From Dorea_D hominis (GTDB taxonomy: Bacteria > Bacillota > Clostridia > Lachnospirales > Lachnospiraceae): 64,000 nucleotides of DNA. Location of the stretch: positions 1 to 64,000 of the forward strand of contig NZ_JACOOY010000016.1 of the NCBI RefSeq assembly GCF_014287705.1, given 5' to 3'. The notes under the pieces are model-generated. The model was given only the letters and a program-made list of their open reading frames with translations. It made no database searches and was not told the origin of the DNA. Numbering within the stretch: the stretch's first letter is position 1; each line of letters opens with the position of its first letter. The position numbers and the translations under genes were made by a program. Shown here one piece after another: positions 17,860-26,686 of the stretch.

Positions 17860-18975
17860 ATGGCAAAAGCATTTGGAATTGTAAATTTTGCGGGAAACCA
17901 TGTCCGCGTTGAAGGATTGCAGAGTTATCGTCCGGTCGCAGCAGTTTCCTTTCTGGGAAGATACCGTGTTGTAGACTTTCCTATTTCAAATATGAGTAAT
18001 AGCGGCATTGACCACATTCAGGTTTACGTAAGAAGAAAGCCACGTTCTCTGAACGACCATCTTGGAACAGGAAGACATTACAACATTAACTCTAAGCGTG
18101 GACGTTTACATACTTTATTTTCTATGACTGGCAACGAACAGGATCTTTATAATAATGATATTGCAGCATTTTACGATAATATGGAATGTATTGAATCAGA
18201 AGATTTCCCATATGTTGTAATCGCTCCAAGCTATATGATCTACTGTCAGGATTATACTGATCTGATTGAGACACACATTGAATCCGGTGCTGATATTACA
18301 ATGTTATATCACACAGTTGACAATGCCAAAAGCGCTTTCATCAACTGTAATGTTCTGAACCTGAACAAGCAGAAAGGCGTACTGGACATGGAGCCGAACC
18401 GTGGAACAGCAAAGACACGAAATATCTCCATGGATACTTATATAATGAAGAAAGAGCTTTTCATTGAACTGATTCACAAAGCGAAGAAAACTTCTTCCTC
18501 ATATACACTTGCAGATATCATTAACATGGAATGTGGCGAACTTGATATTCGTGGTGTTTCCCACAGAGGTTATTTTGCTGCAATCTCTGATTTTGGAAGT
18601 TATTATAATGCAAATATCTCTCTGATTGATTTTAAGACAGCAAGAAGCCTCTTTAGTAAAGACTGGCCAATTTATACACGTACAAACGATTCCGCACCGA
18701 CACATTATTTTGAAAGTGCAGATGTAAAAAATTCTGTTATTTCCAACGGAAGCTCAATTGAGGGAACGGTTGAACATTCTGTTATGGGCCGTGGTTGCCA
18801 GATTGAAGAGGGTGCTGTCGTAAAGAATTGTGTTGTTCTTTCCGGCGTCAAGATCGGCAAAGGTGTTCATGTTGAGAATATGGTCATCGACCGCAATGCC
18901 AAACTGATCCATACACCAGAGATTATTGCGGATCCGGGTCATCCAGGATATATCAAACGCGGTGATACTTTATAA
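17860..18975 (+). CDS. glgD: ADP-glucose pyrophosphorylase, regulatory subunit
   Basis: 371 residues from the ATG at 17860, whose ribosome site AAAGGGGG lies inside the end of glgC, so the two are translationally coupled. It is homologous to GlgC but the ATP loop is eroded (GIVNFAGNHVRVEGLQ lacks the GGxGxRL pattern), as in characterised GlgD proteins that are non-catalytic or weakly active and raise GlgC activity. RYRVVDFPISNMSNSGI and the C-terminal hexapeptide helix are retained. Confidence 0.95.
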   Translation: MAKAFGIVNFAGNHVRVEGLQSYRPVAAVSFLGRYRVVDFPISNMSNSGIDHIQVYVRRKPRSLNDHLGTGRHYNINSKRGRLHTLFSMTGNEQDLYNNDIAAFYDNMECIESEDFPYVVIAPSYMIYCQDYTDLIETHIESGADITMLYHTVDNAKSAFINCNVLNLNKQKGVLDMEPNRGTAKTRNISMDTYIMKKELFIELIHKAKKTSSSYTLADIINMECGELDIRGVSHRGYFAAISDFGSYYNANISLIDFKTARSLFSKDWPIYTRTNDSAPTHYFESADVKNSVISNGSSIEGTVEHSVMGRGCQIEEGAVVKNCVVLSGVKIGKGVHVENMVIDRNAKLIHTPEIIADPGHPGYIKRGDTL

Positions 18976-19036
18976 CATAATACCAGTGTCAAAAAACTGA
19001 AACTACGATGTACTTTTCTAAAACTGAGACATTCAC

Positions 19037-19070
19037 CTCCTGCCGGAGAAATTCTGGCAGGAGATTTTTT
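19037..19070 (+). terminator. Terminator of glgC-glgD
   Basis: Arms CTCCTGCC and GGCAGGAG around a short loop, then ATTTTTT. The stem is nearly the same as that of the terminator after hcp (20740-20778). Confidence 0.85.
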
Positions 19071-19135
19071 ATTCCTGTATATTTTCCCCAATTTTACAAA
19101 TCCTATATTATACTACAAAGAAAGGATGACAACCT

Positions 19136-20710
19136 ATGAATAAAATGTTTTGTTTTCAATGCCAGCAGACCGCTCACAATACCGGCTGTGAAGGAAATGC
19201 CGGCGTCTGTGGCAAAAAATGTGGCACTGCAAATGCGCAGGATGCACTCACAAACGCACTGATTGGTCTTGCCCGCGCAGTAAATAAAAAGACACCTTCT
19301 GAACAATCTGACCGACTCGTGCTGAAAGGACTTTTTACAACGATCACAAATGTGAATTTCCATGAAGACAATGTGCGCAAACTGACACAGGAAATACAGG
19401 CGGAAAGGAACGCGATCGATGCTTCCGCAGAAGAATATGACATCCGAAATATCTGGGAAAATCATGAGGATATCCGCTCTTTGAAATCTCTGATCCTCTT
19501 CGGACTGCGCGGCATGGCTGCCTATGCTTATCATGCACTGGCGCTTGGCTACACTGACCGGGATGTTCTGAATTATTTCTACGAAGCGCTTGCTGTTCTC
19601 GGTGAACCGTCAGATACTAGTAAAGAAAACTTCGAAAGACTTCTCTCCTACGTCCTGAAAACCGGAGAGGTCAATTACCGATGCATGGAGCTTCTGGACA
19701 AAGCCAATACGGAAAGCTATGGAACTCCCGTTCCGACTGAAGTTCCACTTACGATTGAAAAAGGACCTTTTATTGTTGTAAGTGGACACGATCTTCACGA
19801 TTTGAAATTGCTTCTGGAACAGACAAACGATACGGGCATCAACATTTATACACACAGTGAAATGCTGCCTGCCCACGGCTACCCGGAGCTTAAGAAATAT
19901 CCACATCTGAAAGGAAATTTCGGAACTGCATGGCAGAACCAGCAATTTGAATTTCACAACATTCCGGCACCAATCCTGTTCACAACAAACTGCCTCATGC
20001 CGGTAAGACAGAGCTACTGCGACCGTGTATTTACCACCTCCATCGTCTCTTACCCAGAACTTATCCACATCGGAGAAGAGAAAGATTTTACACCGGTTAT
20101 TGAAAAAGCACTGGAATGTGGCGGTTACGGTAAAGACCATCCGATGTACGGCGTCAATGGCGGCAATACTGTTATGACCGGATTTGCGCACGGCACTGTC
20201 TTAAAAGAAGCCGGCAGGATCATTAATCTTGTAAAAAACGGGAAAATCCGTCATTTCTTCCTGATCGGTGGCTGCGACGGTGCGGCTCCGGGGCGGAACT
20301 ACTACACCGAATTTGCCAAAAAGACACCTTCCGATACATTGATTCTCACGCTTGCCTGCGGCAAGTACCGGATCAATGATCTGCATCTGGGAGAAATAGA
20401 CGGACTTCCCCGTATTATGGATATGGGACAGTGTAATGATGCTTACAGTGCGATTCAAGTGGCGCTGGCTCTCGCCGATGCCTTTCACTGCAGCGTCAAT
20501 GAACTGCCCCTGACTCTTGTATTGTCATGGTATGAGCAGAAAGCGGTCTGCATCCTGCTCACACTGTTATATCTTGGTATCCGGAATATCCTTCTCGGGC
20601 CTACACTCCCTGCATTTGTCTCACCAAATGTTTTGGAAGTATTAAAAGAAACGTATCAGCTGACACCAATTTCCACACCAGAGGCAGATCTGAAACGCAT
20701 CCTCGGATAG
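19136..20710 (+). CDS. hcp: Hybrid cluster protein (hydroxylamine reductase)
   Basis: 524 residues. The N-terminal MFCFQCQQTAHNTGCEG and GVCGKKCGT give the cysteine set of the [4Fe-4S]/[2Fe-2S] proximal cluster. Ligands of the hybrid 4Fe-2S-2O cluster are suggested by FTTNCLMPV, IGGCDGAAPGRNYY, LACGKYRIND and MGQCNDAYSA. The enzyme reduces hydroxylamine or NO and serves in nitrosative and oxygen stress in anaerobes. AGGATG precedes the ATG. No hcr partner is adjacent. It is flanked by two near-identical terminator stems. Confidence 0.95.
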   Translation: MNKMFCFQCQQTAHNTGCEGNAGVCGKKCGTANAQDALTNALIGLARAVNKKTPSEQSDRLVLKGLFTTITNVNFHEDNVRKLTQEIQAERNAIDASAEEYDIRNIWENHEDIRSLKSLILFGLRGMAAYAYHALALGYTDRDVLNYFYEALAVLGEPSDTSKENFERLLSYVLKTGEVNYRCMELLDKANTESYGTPVPTEVPLTIEKGPFIVVSGHDLHDLKLLLEQTNDTGINIYTHSEMLPAHGYPELKKYPHLKGNFGTAWQNQQFEFHNIPAPILFTTNCLMPVRQSYCDRVFTTSIVSYPELIHIGEEKDFTPVIEKALECGGYGKDHPMYGVNGGNTVMTGFAHGTVLKEAGRIINLVKNGKIRHFFLIGGCDGAAPGRNYYTEFAKKTPSDTLILTLACGKYRINDLHLGEIDGLPRIMDMGQCNDAYSAIQVALALADAFHCSVNELPLTLVLSWYEQKAVCILLTLLYLGIRNILLGPTLPAFVSPNVLEVLKETYQLTPISTPEADLKRILG

Positions 20711-20739
20711 TATTGCTTCTTCGGAATTCGCCTAAGCAA

Positions 20740-20778
20740 AAACCTCCTGCCAGAGTTCATGATTCTGGCAGGAGGTTT
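20740..20778. terminator. Bidirectional terminator between hcp and the ABC exporter
   Basis: AAACCTCCTGCCAGA pairs with TTCTGGCAGGAGGTTT; T-runs on both sides. Serves convergent hcp and the ABC genes. Confidence 0.85.
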
Positions 20779-20786
20779 GCTTTTAT

Positions 20787-22670
20787 TTATGATAATTCCA
20801 ATTTTCCGGTATAGAGCTGGTAGTACGTGCCCTTATTCTTAATGAGATCTTCGTGATCACCTCTCTCGATGATCTTACCGTGCTCCAGAACAATGATCGC
20901 GTTACTGTTACGGATCGTAGAGAGCCGATGTGCGATCACAAATACGGTACGTCCTTTCATCAGGTTATCCATTCCCTTCTGTACGATACTCTCTGTACGT
21001 GTATCAATGCTAGAAGTCGCTTCATCCAGGATCAGTACCGGCGGATTGGCAACAGCAGCTCTTGCAATCGACAAAAGCTGTCTCTGTCCCTGTGAGAGTT
21101 CCTCACCGTCTCCGCTTAACAATGTCTGGTAACCGTGCGGCAGCATTTTAATAAACTGATCTGCATGCGCCAGTTTCGCCGCCTCGTATACCTGCTCGTC
21201 AGTCGCATTCAGATTACCATAACGGATATTGTCCATGATTGTTCCGGTAAATAAATGCGTATCTTGCAGTACAATTCCAAGAGACCGTCTCAGATCATCC
21301 TTCTTGATCTTGTCAATATTGATTCCGTCATAGCGGATCTTGCCTTCCTGAATATCGTAGAAACGGTTGATCAGGTTTGTGATCGTTGTCTTACCGGCTC
21401 CGGTCGATCCGACAAATGCCAGTTTCTGTCCCGGTTTTGCAAATAGACTGATGTCATGCAGAATTACTTTATCATCTTTGTATCCAAACGTTACATCTTC
21501 AAAGCGGACATCTCCGGTCAGCTCTGTATATGTCACACTTCCATCTGCGCTGTGCGGATGTTTCCATGCCCACATACCGGTTCTCTCTTTGCACTCAGTA
21601 ATATTTCCATCTGCATCTTTCTTCGCATTGACCAGTGTGACATAACCCTCGTCCTTCTCCGGTTCTTCATCAATCAATGCAAAGATACGTTCTGCACCGG
21701 CAAGCGCCATAACAATCGAGTTAAACTGCTGCGCCACCTGCATGAACGGCTGTGTAAAGCTCTTCGTAAACTGAAGATATGATGCCATAACGCCAAGCGT
21801 AATTCCTCCGACCCCTGCTACAGAGAGGAAACCGCCAAGAACTGCCGTCAGTACAAACTGTAAGTTACCGATATTTCCGATAACCGGTCCCATCATATTT
21901 GCAAATTTATTTGCCTGGGAAGCACTCTCGAACAACGCTTCATTCAGCTCATCAAATTCCTGTTCAGAAATTCGTTCATGGTTGAACACTTTGACAACGC
22001 GCTGTCCGTTCATCCGTTCTTCTACAAATCCTGTTACATCCGCAAGTGAATTCTGCTGTTTCACAAAATATTTTCCACTGTTTCCACCGATTTTTCCTGT
22101 CACCTTCATCATAATTCCAATCACAACAAATGCAAGAACTGTCAGGATCGGACTTAACACAAGCATGGAAATGAAAGTTACGATGATCGTAAACAGAGAC
22201 ATCAACGCCTGCGGGATTGCCTGGCTGATCATCTGCCTTAACGCATCTGTATCATTTGTGTAAAGACTCATGATGGAACCATTGGTACGCTCGTCAAAAT
22301 AGCGGATCGGCAGTGTCTGCATATGTTCAAACATATCGTCACGGACACGTTTTAACACGCCCTGACCGATATAAACCATCAATCTTGTGTATGTGAATGT
22401 CGCCAGCACTCCGGCGATAAAAATGCATGCCAGCACACCAAGTGCCTGATACAGTTCTGTGTAATTCGGATTCTGCTGCCCGATCAACGGAATAATATAA
22501 TCATCCAGCATAAATTTCAACGACAGTGAAACGGAAATACTTGCTACCGCACTGATCAGAATACAGATAAATACAAGCACAAATCGGAATTTATAAGTTT
22601 CTGTCACATATTTCAGAAGCCGCTTTGCTGTCTTGATATCATTTTTAGAAATTCTCTTTTTCTTATTCAT
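20787..22670 (-). CDS. ABC exporter, membrane-ATPase half (second of a pair)
   Basis: 627 residues: six-helix ABC exporter domain (about residues 30-340) then an ATPase domain with Walker A GSTGAGKTT, signature LSQGQRQLL, Walker B PVLILDEATSSID and the H-loop IAHRLSTI. An insertion of about 40 hydrophilic residues between core and ATPase (EEPEKDEGYVTLVNAKKDAD region) is seen in many clostridial drug-type exporters. The ATG overlaps the end of the upstream partner by 8 bp, so they should form a heterodimer; this half keeps the catalytic glutamate after Walker B. Confidence 0.9.
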   Translation of the reverse strand: MNKKKRISKNDIKTAKRLLKYVTETYKFRFVLVFICILISAVASISVSLSLKFMLDDYIIPLIGQQNPNYTELYQALGVLACIFIAGVLATFTYTRLMVYIGQGVLKRVRDDMFEHMQTLPIRYFDERTNGSIMSLYTNDTDALRQMISQAIPQALMSLFTIIVTFISMLVLSPILTVLAFVVIGIMMKVTGKIGGNSGKYFVKQQNSLADVTGFVEERMNGQRVVKVFNHERISEQEFDELNEALFESASQANKFANMMGPVIGNIGNLQFVLTAVLGGFLSVAGVGGITLGVMASYLQFTKSFTQPFMQVAQQFNSIVMALAGAERIFALIDEEPEKDEGYVTLVNAKKDADGNITECKERTGMWAWKHPHSADGSVTYTELTGDVRFEDVTFGYKDDKVILHDISLFAKPGQKLAFVGSTGAGKTTITNLINRFYDIQEGKIRYDGINIDKIKKDDLRRSLGIVLQDTHLFTGTIMDNIRYGNLNATDEQVYEAAKLAHADQFIKMLPHGYQTLLSGDGEELSQGQRQLLSIARAAVANPPVLILDEATSSIDTRTESIVQKGMDNLMKGRTVFVIAHRLSTIRNSNAIIVLEHGKIIERGDHEDLIKNKGTYYQLYTGKLELS

Positions 22671-24396
22671 CTTCGCCGCCTCCTTTCACCTGTGACTCAT
22701 AAACTTCCCGATAAATATCATTTGTCTTCAGCAACTCTTCCGATGTTCCGACACCCATCACCTTACCGTCATCCAGCACGATGATCTGATCTGCATCTTC
22801 TATAGAAGAAATACGCTGTGCGATAATGATCTTCGTCGTATCCGGAATCTCCTCCCGGAATGCTTTACGGATCAGCGCATCCGTCTTTGTATCTACTGCG
22901 CTCGTTGAATCGTCCAGAATAAGGATTTTCGGCTTCTTCAGCAATGCTCTTGCAATACAGAGACGCTGTTTCTGTCCACCGGATACATTGTTACCGCCCT
23001 GCACGATCTGCGTATTATATCCGTCCGGAAATTCCTGTACAAATCCGTCTGCCTGTGCAAGACGGCATACTCTTTTTACTTCCTCTTCGCTTGCATCTTT
23101 ATCACCCCAGCGGATGTTGTCGTATATCGTCCCGGTAAATAATACATTTTTCTGAAGTACCATGGACACCTGGTCACGCAGCACTTTCAGATCATAATCT
23201 CTGACATCCACGCCACCGACTTTTACCTGTCTGCCTGTGACATCATAAAGTCTTGGAATGAGCTGAACAAGTGTAGACTTCGCACTTCCGGTTCCTCCGA
23301 TGATACCGATCGTCTGACCGGATTTAATATGAAGATTTATATCTTTCAGCGACAGATTTCCGCCTTCTCCGGCATAGCTGAAATTCACATGATTGAAAAC
23401 AATCTCGCCATTGTCTACCGTCTTTACTGCATTTTCCTTATCCTGCATCTCCGGTACTTCTTCCAGCACCTCTGTAATACGGTCTGTGGATGCCTGCGCA
23501 ATCATGATCATAACAAATACAAATGTAACCATCATCAGTGCACCAATGATCTGCAATGCGTATACAATAATACTGGTCAGTTCTCCTGTCTCCATCTGAC
23601 CACCGATAATACTCTTTCCACCGATCAGAACAAGCAGGATAACAACTGTATACATGACGAACTGCATTACCGGTGAGTTCCACGCAACAATCTTCTCTGC
23701 CTTTGTGAACAGATTATACACATACTGGGAAATGCCGTGAAATTTCTTCACTTCATAGTCTTCTCTTACAAATGCCTTTACCACACGGGATGCATTTACA
23801 TTTTCCTGCACGGAATTATTTAACACATCGTACTCATCAAATACTTTGATAAAATGCGGATGTGCTTTTTTTGCAATAAATATCAGTGTTCCGCCAAGCA
23901 CCGGCACTACGATCAGAAACAGTAACGCTGCTTTCTTATTCAGAAGAAGTGTCATCACCCACGATAAGATCACCATGATCGGCGCTCTTGCTAACAGACG
24001 AATGCTCATCATATACGCCATCTGCACGTTCGTAATATCTGTTGTCATACGTGTAACCAGTCCGGATGTGGAGAAATGATCGATATTATGGAACGAAAAT
24101 TCCTGTATCTTATAGAAAATATCATGACGCAGATTCTTCGCATATCCGGCTCCGGCAACAGCTGCCATATTTCCTGCCTGCACACCAAAAAACAATGCCA
24201 GCATTGCCATGACCACCAGGATAACTCCTCTCTGTATGATGTAATTCATATCTCCCTGTGCGATTCCCACATCAATGATCTTTGCCATCTCAAGCGGGAT
24301 CAAAACTTCCATAAAAACTTCCAGAACTACAAGAAGAGGTGCCATGACAGACTGCTTTTTGTATTCTCTGACAGATTTCAACAATGTTTTGTTCAT
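22663..24396 (-). CDS. ABC exporter, membrane-ATPase half (first of a pair)
   Basis: 577 residues with six transmembrane helices and an ATPase domain: Walker A GGTGSAKST, signature VSGGQKQRL, Walker B PKILILDDSTSAVD. The residue after the Walker B aspartate is aspartate, not glutamate, and the H-loop reads IAQRISSI with Q for H. Both are the marks of the degenerate site of a heterodimeric exporter (BmrC/D, LmrC/D type). It follows a MarR gene by 58 bp, suggesting drug- or stress-inducible export. Confidence 0.9.
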   Translation of the reverse strand: MNKTLLKSVREYKKQSVMAPLLVVLEVFMEVLIPLEMAKIIDVGIAQGDMNYIIQRGVILVVMAMLALFFGVQAGNMAAVAGAGYAKNLRHDIFYKIQEFSFHNIDHFSTSGLVTRMTTDITNVQMAYMMSIRLLARAPIMVILSWVMTLLLNKKAALLFLIVVPVLGGTLIFIAKKAHPHFIKVFDEYDVLNNSVQENVNASRVVKAFVREDYEVKKFHGISQYVYNLFTKAEKIVAWNSPVMQFVMYTVVILLVLIGGKSIIGGQMETGELTSIIVYALQIIGALMMVTFVFVMIMIAQASTDRITEVLEEVPEMQDKENAVKTVDNGEIVFNHVNFSYAGEGGNLSLKDINLHIKSGQTIGIIGGTGSAKSTLVQLIPRLYDVTGRQVKVGGVDVRDYDLKVLRDQVSMVLQKNVLFTGTIYDNIRWGDKDASEEEVKRVCRLAQADGFVQEFPDGYNTQIVQGGNNVSGGQKQRLCIARALLKKPKILILDDSTSAVDTKTDALIRKAFREEIPDTTKIIIAQRISSIEDADQIIVLDDGKVMGVGTSEELLKTNDIYREVYESQVKGGGEDE

Positions 24397-24454
24397 CGTT
24401 ATCTCCTCCTTTTCATTTTTCTATCTCATAACTTTTTATTGTTTAGCTGTTTTC

Positions 24455-24958
24455 TTATTTATCTGCTTTCTTTTTTGCTATTTCTTCTTTTGCCGCCTTT
24501 TCTCCTTCGGCAAGGTTCCGATACATGAGATACATAACCTTCTTGCATGTCAGTACATCTTCTTCAGAAATACCTGCGACCAGCATTGCTTCGGTCTGGT
24601 GAATGTGCTCCATAATAAATTTGTGCACTTTTTCAGCCTTCCCTGTCGGAACTATCCGTTTCAGCCGGGCATCAGACTCTACCGCTTCACGCGTGATAAA
24701 TCCATGCTCTTCCATTAATTTCAGTATTCCGGTCGCTGTAGACTTGCGGATACAGAATTCTTCTTCCACATCTTTCTGGTAAATATCCTTGTGCTCAGAT
24801 TCCAGCAAAATAAATTTGAGCACGTGTCTCTGCATTGCTGTGAGTTCTTCCGTATCGTCAAATGGCATCCCACAATTGTGCCGTTTCATCTGATGAGAAA
24901 GTATATGGATCAGCCTTCCCATATGCATCTCTTTGATTTTCTGATCTGGATCCTGCAT
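24455..24958 (-). CDS. MarR-family transcriptional regulator of the ABC exporter
   Basis: 167 residues from the ATG at 24958, preceded by AAGGAGG; an upstream in-frame ATG (24988) lacks a site. The winged helix is evident: EFCIRKSTATGILKLMEEHG as recognition helix region and FITREAVESDARLKRIVPTG as the wing. It is the first gene of the operon and lies under two tandem dyad-like repeats at 25062-25090, so it probably represses itself and the exporter until a ligand binds. Confidence 0.9.
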   Translation of the reverse strand: MQDPDQKIKEMHMGRLIHILSHQMKRHNCGMPFDDTEELTAMQRHVLKFILLESEHKDIYQKDVEEEFCIRKSTATGILKLMEEHGFITREAVESDARLKRIVPTGKAEKVHKFIMEHIHQTEAMLVAGISEEDVLTCKKVMYLMYRNLAEGEKAAKEEIAKKKADK

Positions 24959-25061
24959 ATTTGATTCCTCCTTGTAATCTATGTACAAACCTGGTTATAT
25001 GCTCTGATATCTCTTCTTGGTCACACATTTTAATTTCTACGTAACAGTCAGCCTCTGAATA

Positions 25062-25121
25062 GTTCGTATGCTAACTGTTCGTATGCTAACTTATTATATG
25101 TGTCTTATTTTCATATGTCAA
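25062..25121 (-). promoter_or_regulatory. Consensus promoter with tandem MarR operators
   Basis: On the minus strand a perfect TTGACA (25116-25121) and perfect TATAAT (25093-25098) are 17 bp apart. Directly downstream, GTTAGCATACGAAC occurs twice (25077-25090 and 25062-25075), 15 bp apart and each itself a rough palindrome. The repeats cover the start site, a typical MarR autorepression layout. Confidence 0.8.
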
Positions 25122-25199
25122 TATATTTTTTTAGACGGCTTCCTCGCTGCCATAATACTTCATACACCAGCTCGCTTAACAGCCAGGTGATGTACATTC

Positions 25200-25241
25200 G
25201 CCAAATACAGATTCTTGTGCAAGCACAAATCTGTACTTGGC
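25200..25241. other. Long imperfect hairpin in the exporter-grd gap
   Basis: GCCAAATACAGATT...TGTGC pairs with GCACAAATCTGTACTTGGC through about 19 bp with a 2-nt bulge and a 2-nt loop. It lies between the MarR promoter and the grd terminator. The surrounding 25122-25257 shows no gene with a ribosome site; a 63-codon minus frame there looks accidental. Confidence 0.5.
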
Positions 25242-25257
25242 TCATCGTATACACAAA

Positions 25258-25293
25258 GAGAGACAAAAAGAAGGGTTCTTCTTTTTGTCTCTC
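25258..25293 (-). terminator. Terminator of the grd genes
   Basis: Arms GAGAGACAAAAAGAAG and CTTCTTTTTGTCTCTC with a 4-nt loop, followed on the minus strand by TTTGTG. It lies 69 bp after the grdB stop. Confidence 0.7.
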
Positions 25294-25361
25294 ACGGGGC
25301 ATGTATCTATAAATTTGTTATTGTCTTATAAATTTTACTTCTATTCTTCCAGATCTGATTA

Positions 25362-26672
25362 TTAATTTTCAAATACTGTCTGGTCTGTAACTGGTGTCTG
25401 AAGTGCTTGCAAAGCCTTCTCAACTAAAGCATCCCTGATTTTATAAGATTCTGCTTCGCCTTCTGTCGGATCACCGAGCGGATACGGGATTCCAATCGCC
25501 GGAACGATTCGGTTCGCACCGATCGTGCGTGAAATCGGAACTACTGTACACACATGCACCACCGGGATACCATATGCTTCAATGCCTTTTACCATCGTTG
25601 CACCGCAACGTGTACAGGTACCTCAGGTACTTACAAGAATAACTGCATCTACATGATCTTCTACCAGCTTCTTACCAATATCCGTACCGAATTTTGCTGC
25701 TGAATTGGTAGCCGTTCCAGTTCCGGTCGTACTTGCAAAATACGGATACAATTTACCAATCTCTCCGTCCTTTTCCTTCTTCCGGAGAACATCCAGTGGA
25801 ATAACGAGATTTGGATCTTCCATTACAAACTGTCTGTCATATCCACCATGGATTGTTGTATAATCATCCTTTGACATCTTTTCCATTCCCTCGATCGGAT
25901 ACCAGCCAAATTTGGTTGCATTGGATGATTCGATATGATCCGGATTGTCAAGTGGCACGATACCGCCAGAAGTTACAATGGCGATCGTTGCCTTGCTCAT
26001 ATCCTTGATAGCTTCTGCCGGAGGAACACGGTCGAACTTCGGCATCGGAAGGTCTGTGGAAAATTCTTCTCCGGCAATCTTCTTAAGAAGCATCTGGATT
26101 CCTCTCTCAGAACCTCTCTCATCCGCAAAATAATTAACACGGATTCCTCTCTCCAGATATCCTTCCTCTGCTGGTCCAAGGATCTCTTCACCTGCCGCAA
26201 GCTTACGGATCAGATTCACAAATTTCGGTACTGCTTTACGCATTGTTGCTGCAGAATTACCTGTCTCTACGAGAATCACATCCTGACGGAACATATCTGT
26301 TCCCGGATTTTCCTTATACATACCGGACACAACCGGAATGCCAAGTCTTTCTTCCACTGCCTTGCATATTGTTCCGCATGCTACTCCATAACGTCCCGCA
26401 TTAAATGCCGGTCCTGCAACAAATACGTCCGGGTGATAACGTTTCACCATCTCTACAATTGTATCTGTCGCTTCATCCAGATTCTCTCCAAAATAGTTAT
26501 CACCACAGATCACAGTCGCAACGATCTCATAATCGTCTCCGAGTCCCTGTGCCAGTGCCAGTCCCGGTCCGATGACCTTCTCTTGTACTTCCGGTTCATA
26601 ATCTGCTTTATCTTCTCCACCGATACCGCCGAAGAACTGATTCAGATAATGTACAATTCGATATGCTGCCAT
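25362..26672 (-). CDS. grdB: Glycine/sarcosine/betaine reductase component B, beta subunit (GrdB), selenoprotein
   Basis: About 436 codons, read through an in-frame UGA at 25623-25625: ...DAVILVST-Sec-GTCTRCGATMVKGIEAYG. This is the GrdB selenocysteine site (STUGTCTRCG). A plain ORF search splits the gene into 349- and 77-residue pieces, but the two are one GrdB of normal length. GrdB carries the substrate-binding selenocysteine that attacks the amine and passes carboxymethyl to GrdA. AAGGAGGGGTG precedes the ATG. It is 14 bp after grdE. No grdA, grdC, grdD or trxAB lies nearby, and no sel genes are in the window. Confidence 0.93.
25596..25610 (-). promoter_or_regulatory. SECIS-like hairpin downstream of the grdB UGA
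   Basis: Minus-strand CGTTGC-GGT-GCAACG, a perfect 6-bp stem with a GGU loop, starts 12 nt after the UGA. Bacterial SelB binds hairpins with G and U in the loop at about this distance, so this is the expected SECIS position. Confidence 0.75.
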
Positions 26673-26686
26673 GTTTCACCCCTCCT

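Noticed and set aside
25111..25302. 63-codon minus frame in the gap upstream of the MarR operon
   Set aside because: It overlaps a long hairpin, a terminator and the exporter promoter, and its start has no ribosome site.
25362..25595. Separate 77-codon gene downstream of the 349-codon GrdB part
   Set aside because: It is the C-terminal part of GrdB read past a selenocysteine UGA; the join gives the conserved STUGTCTRCG.
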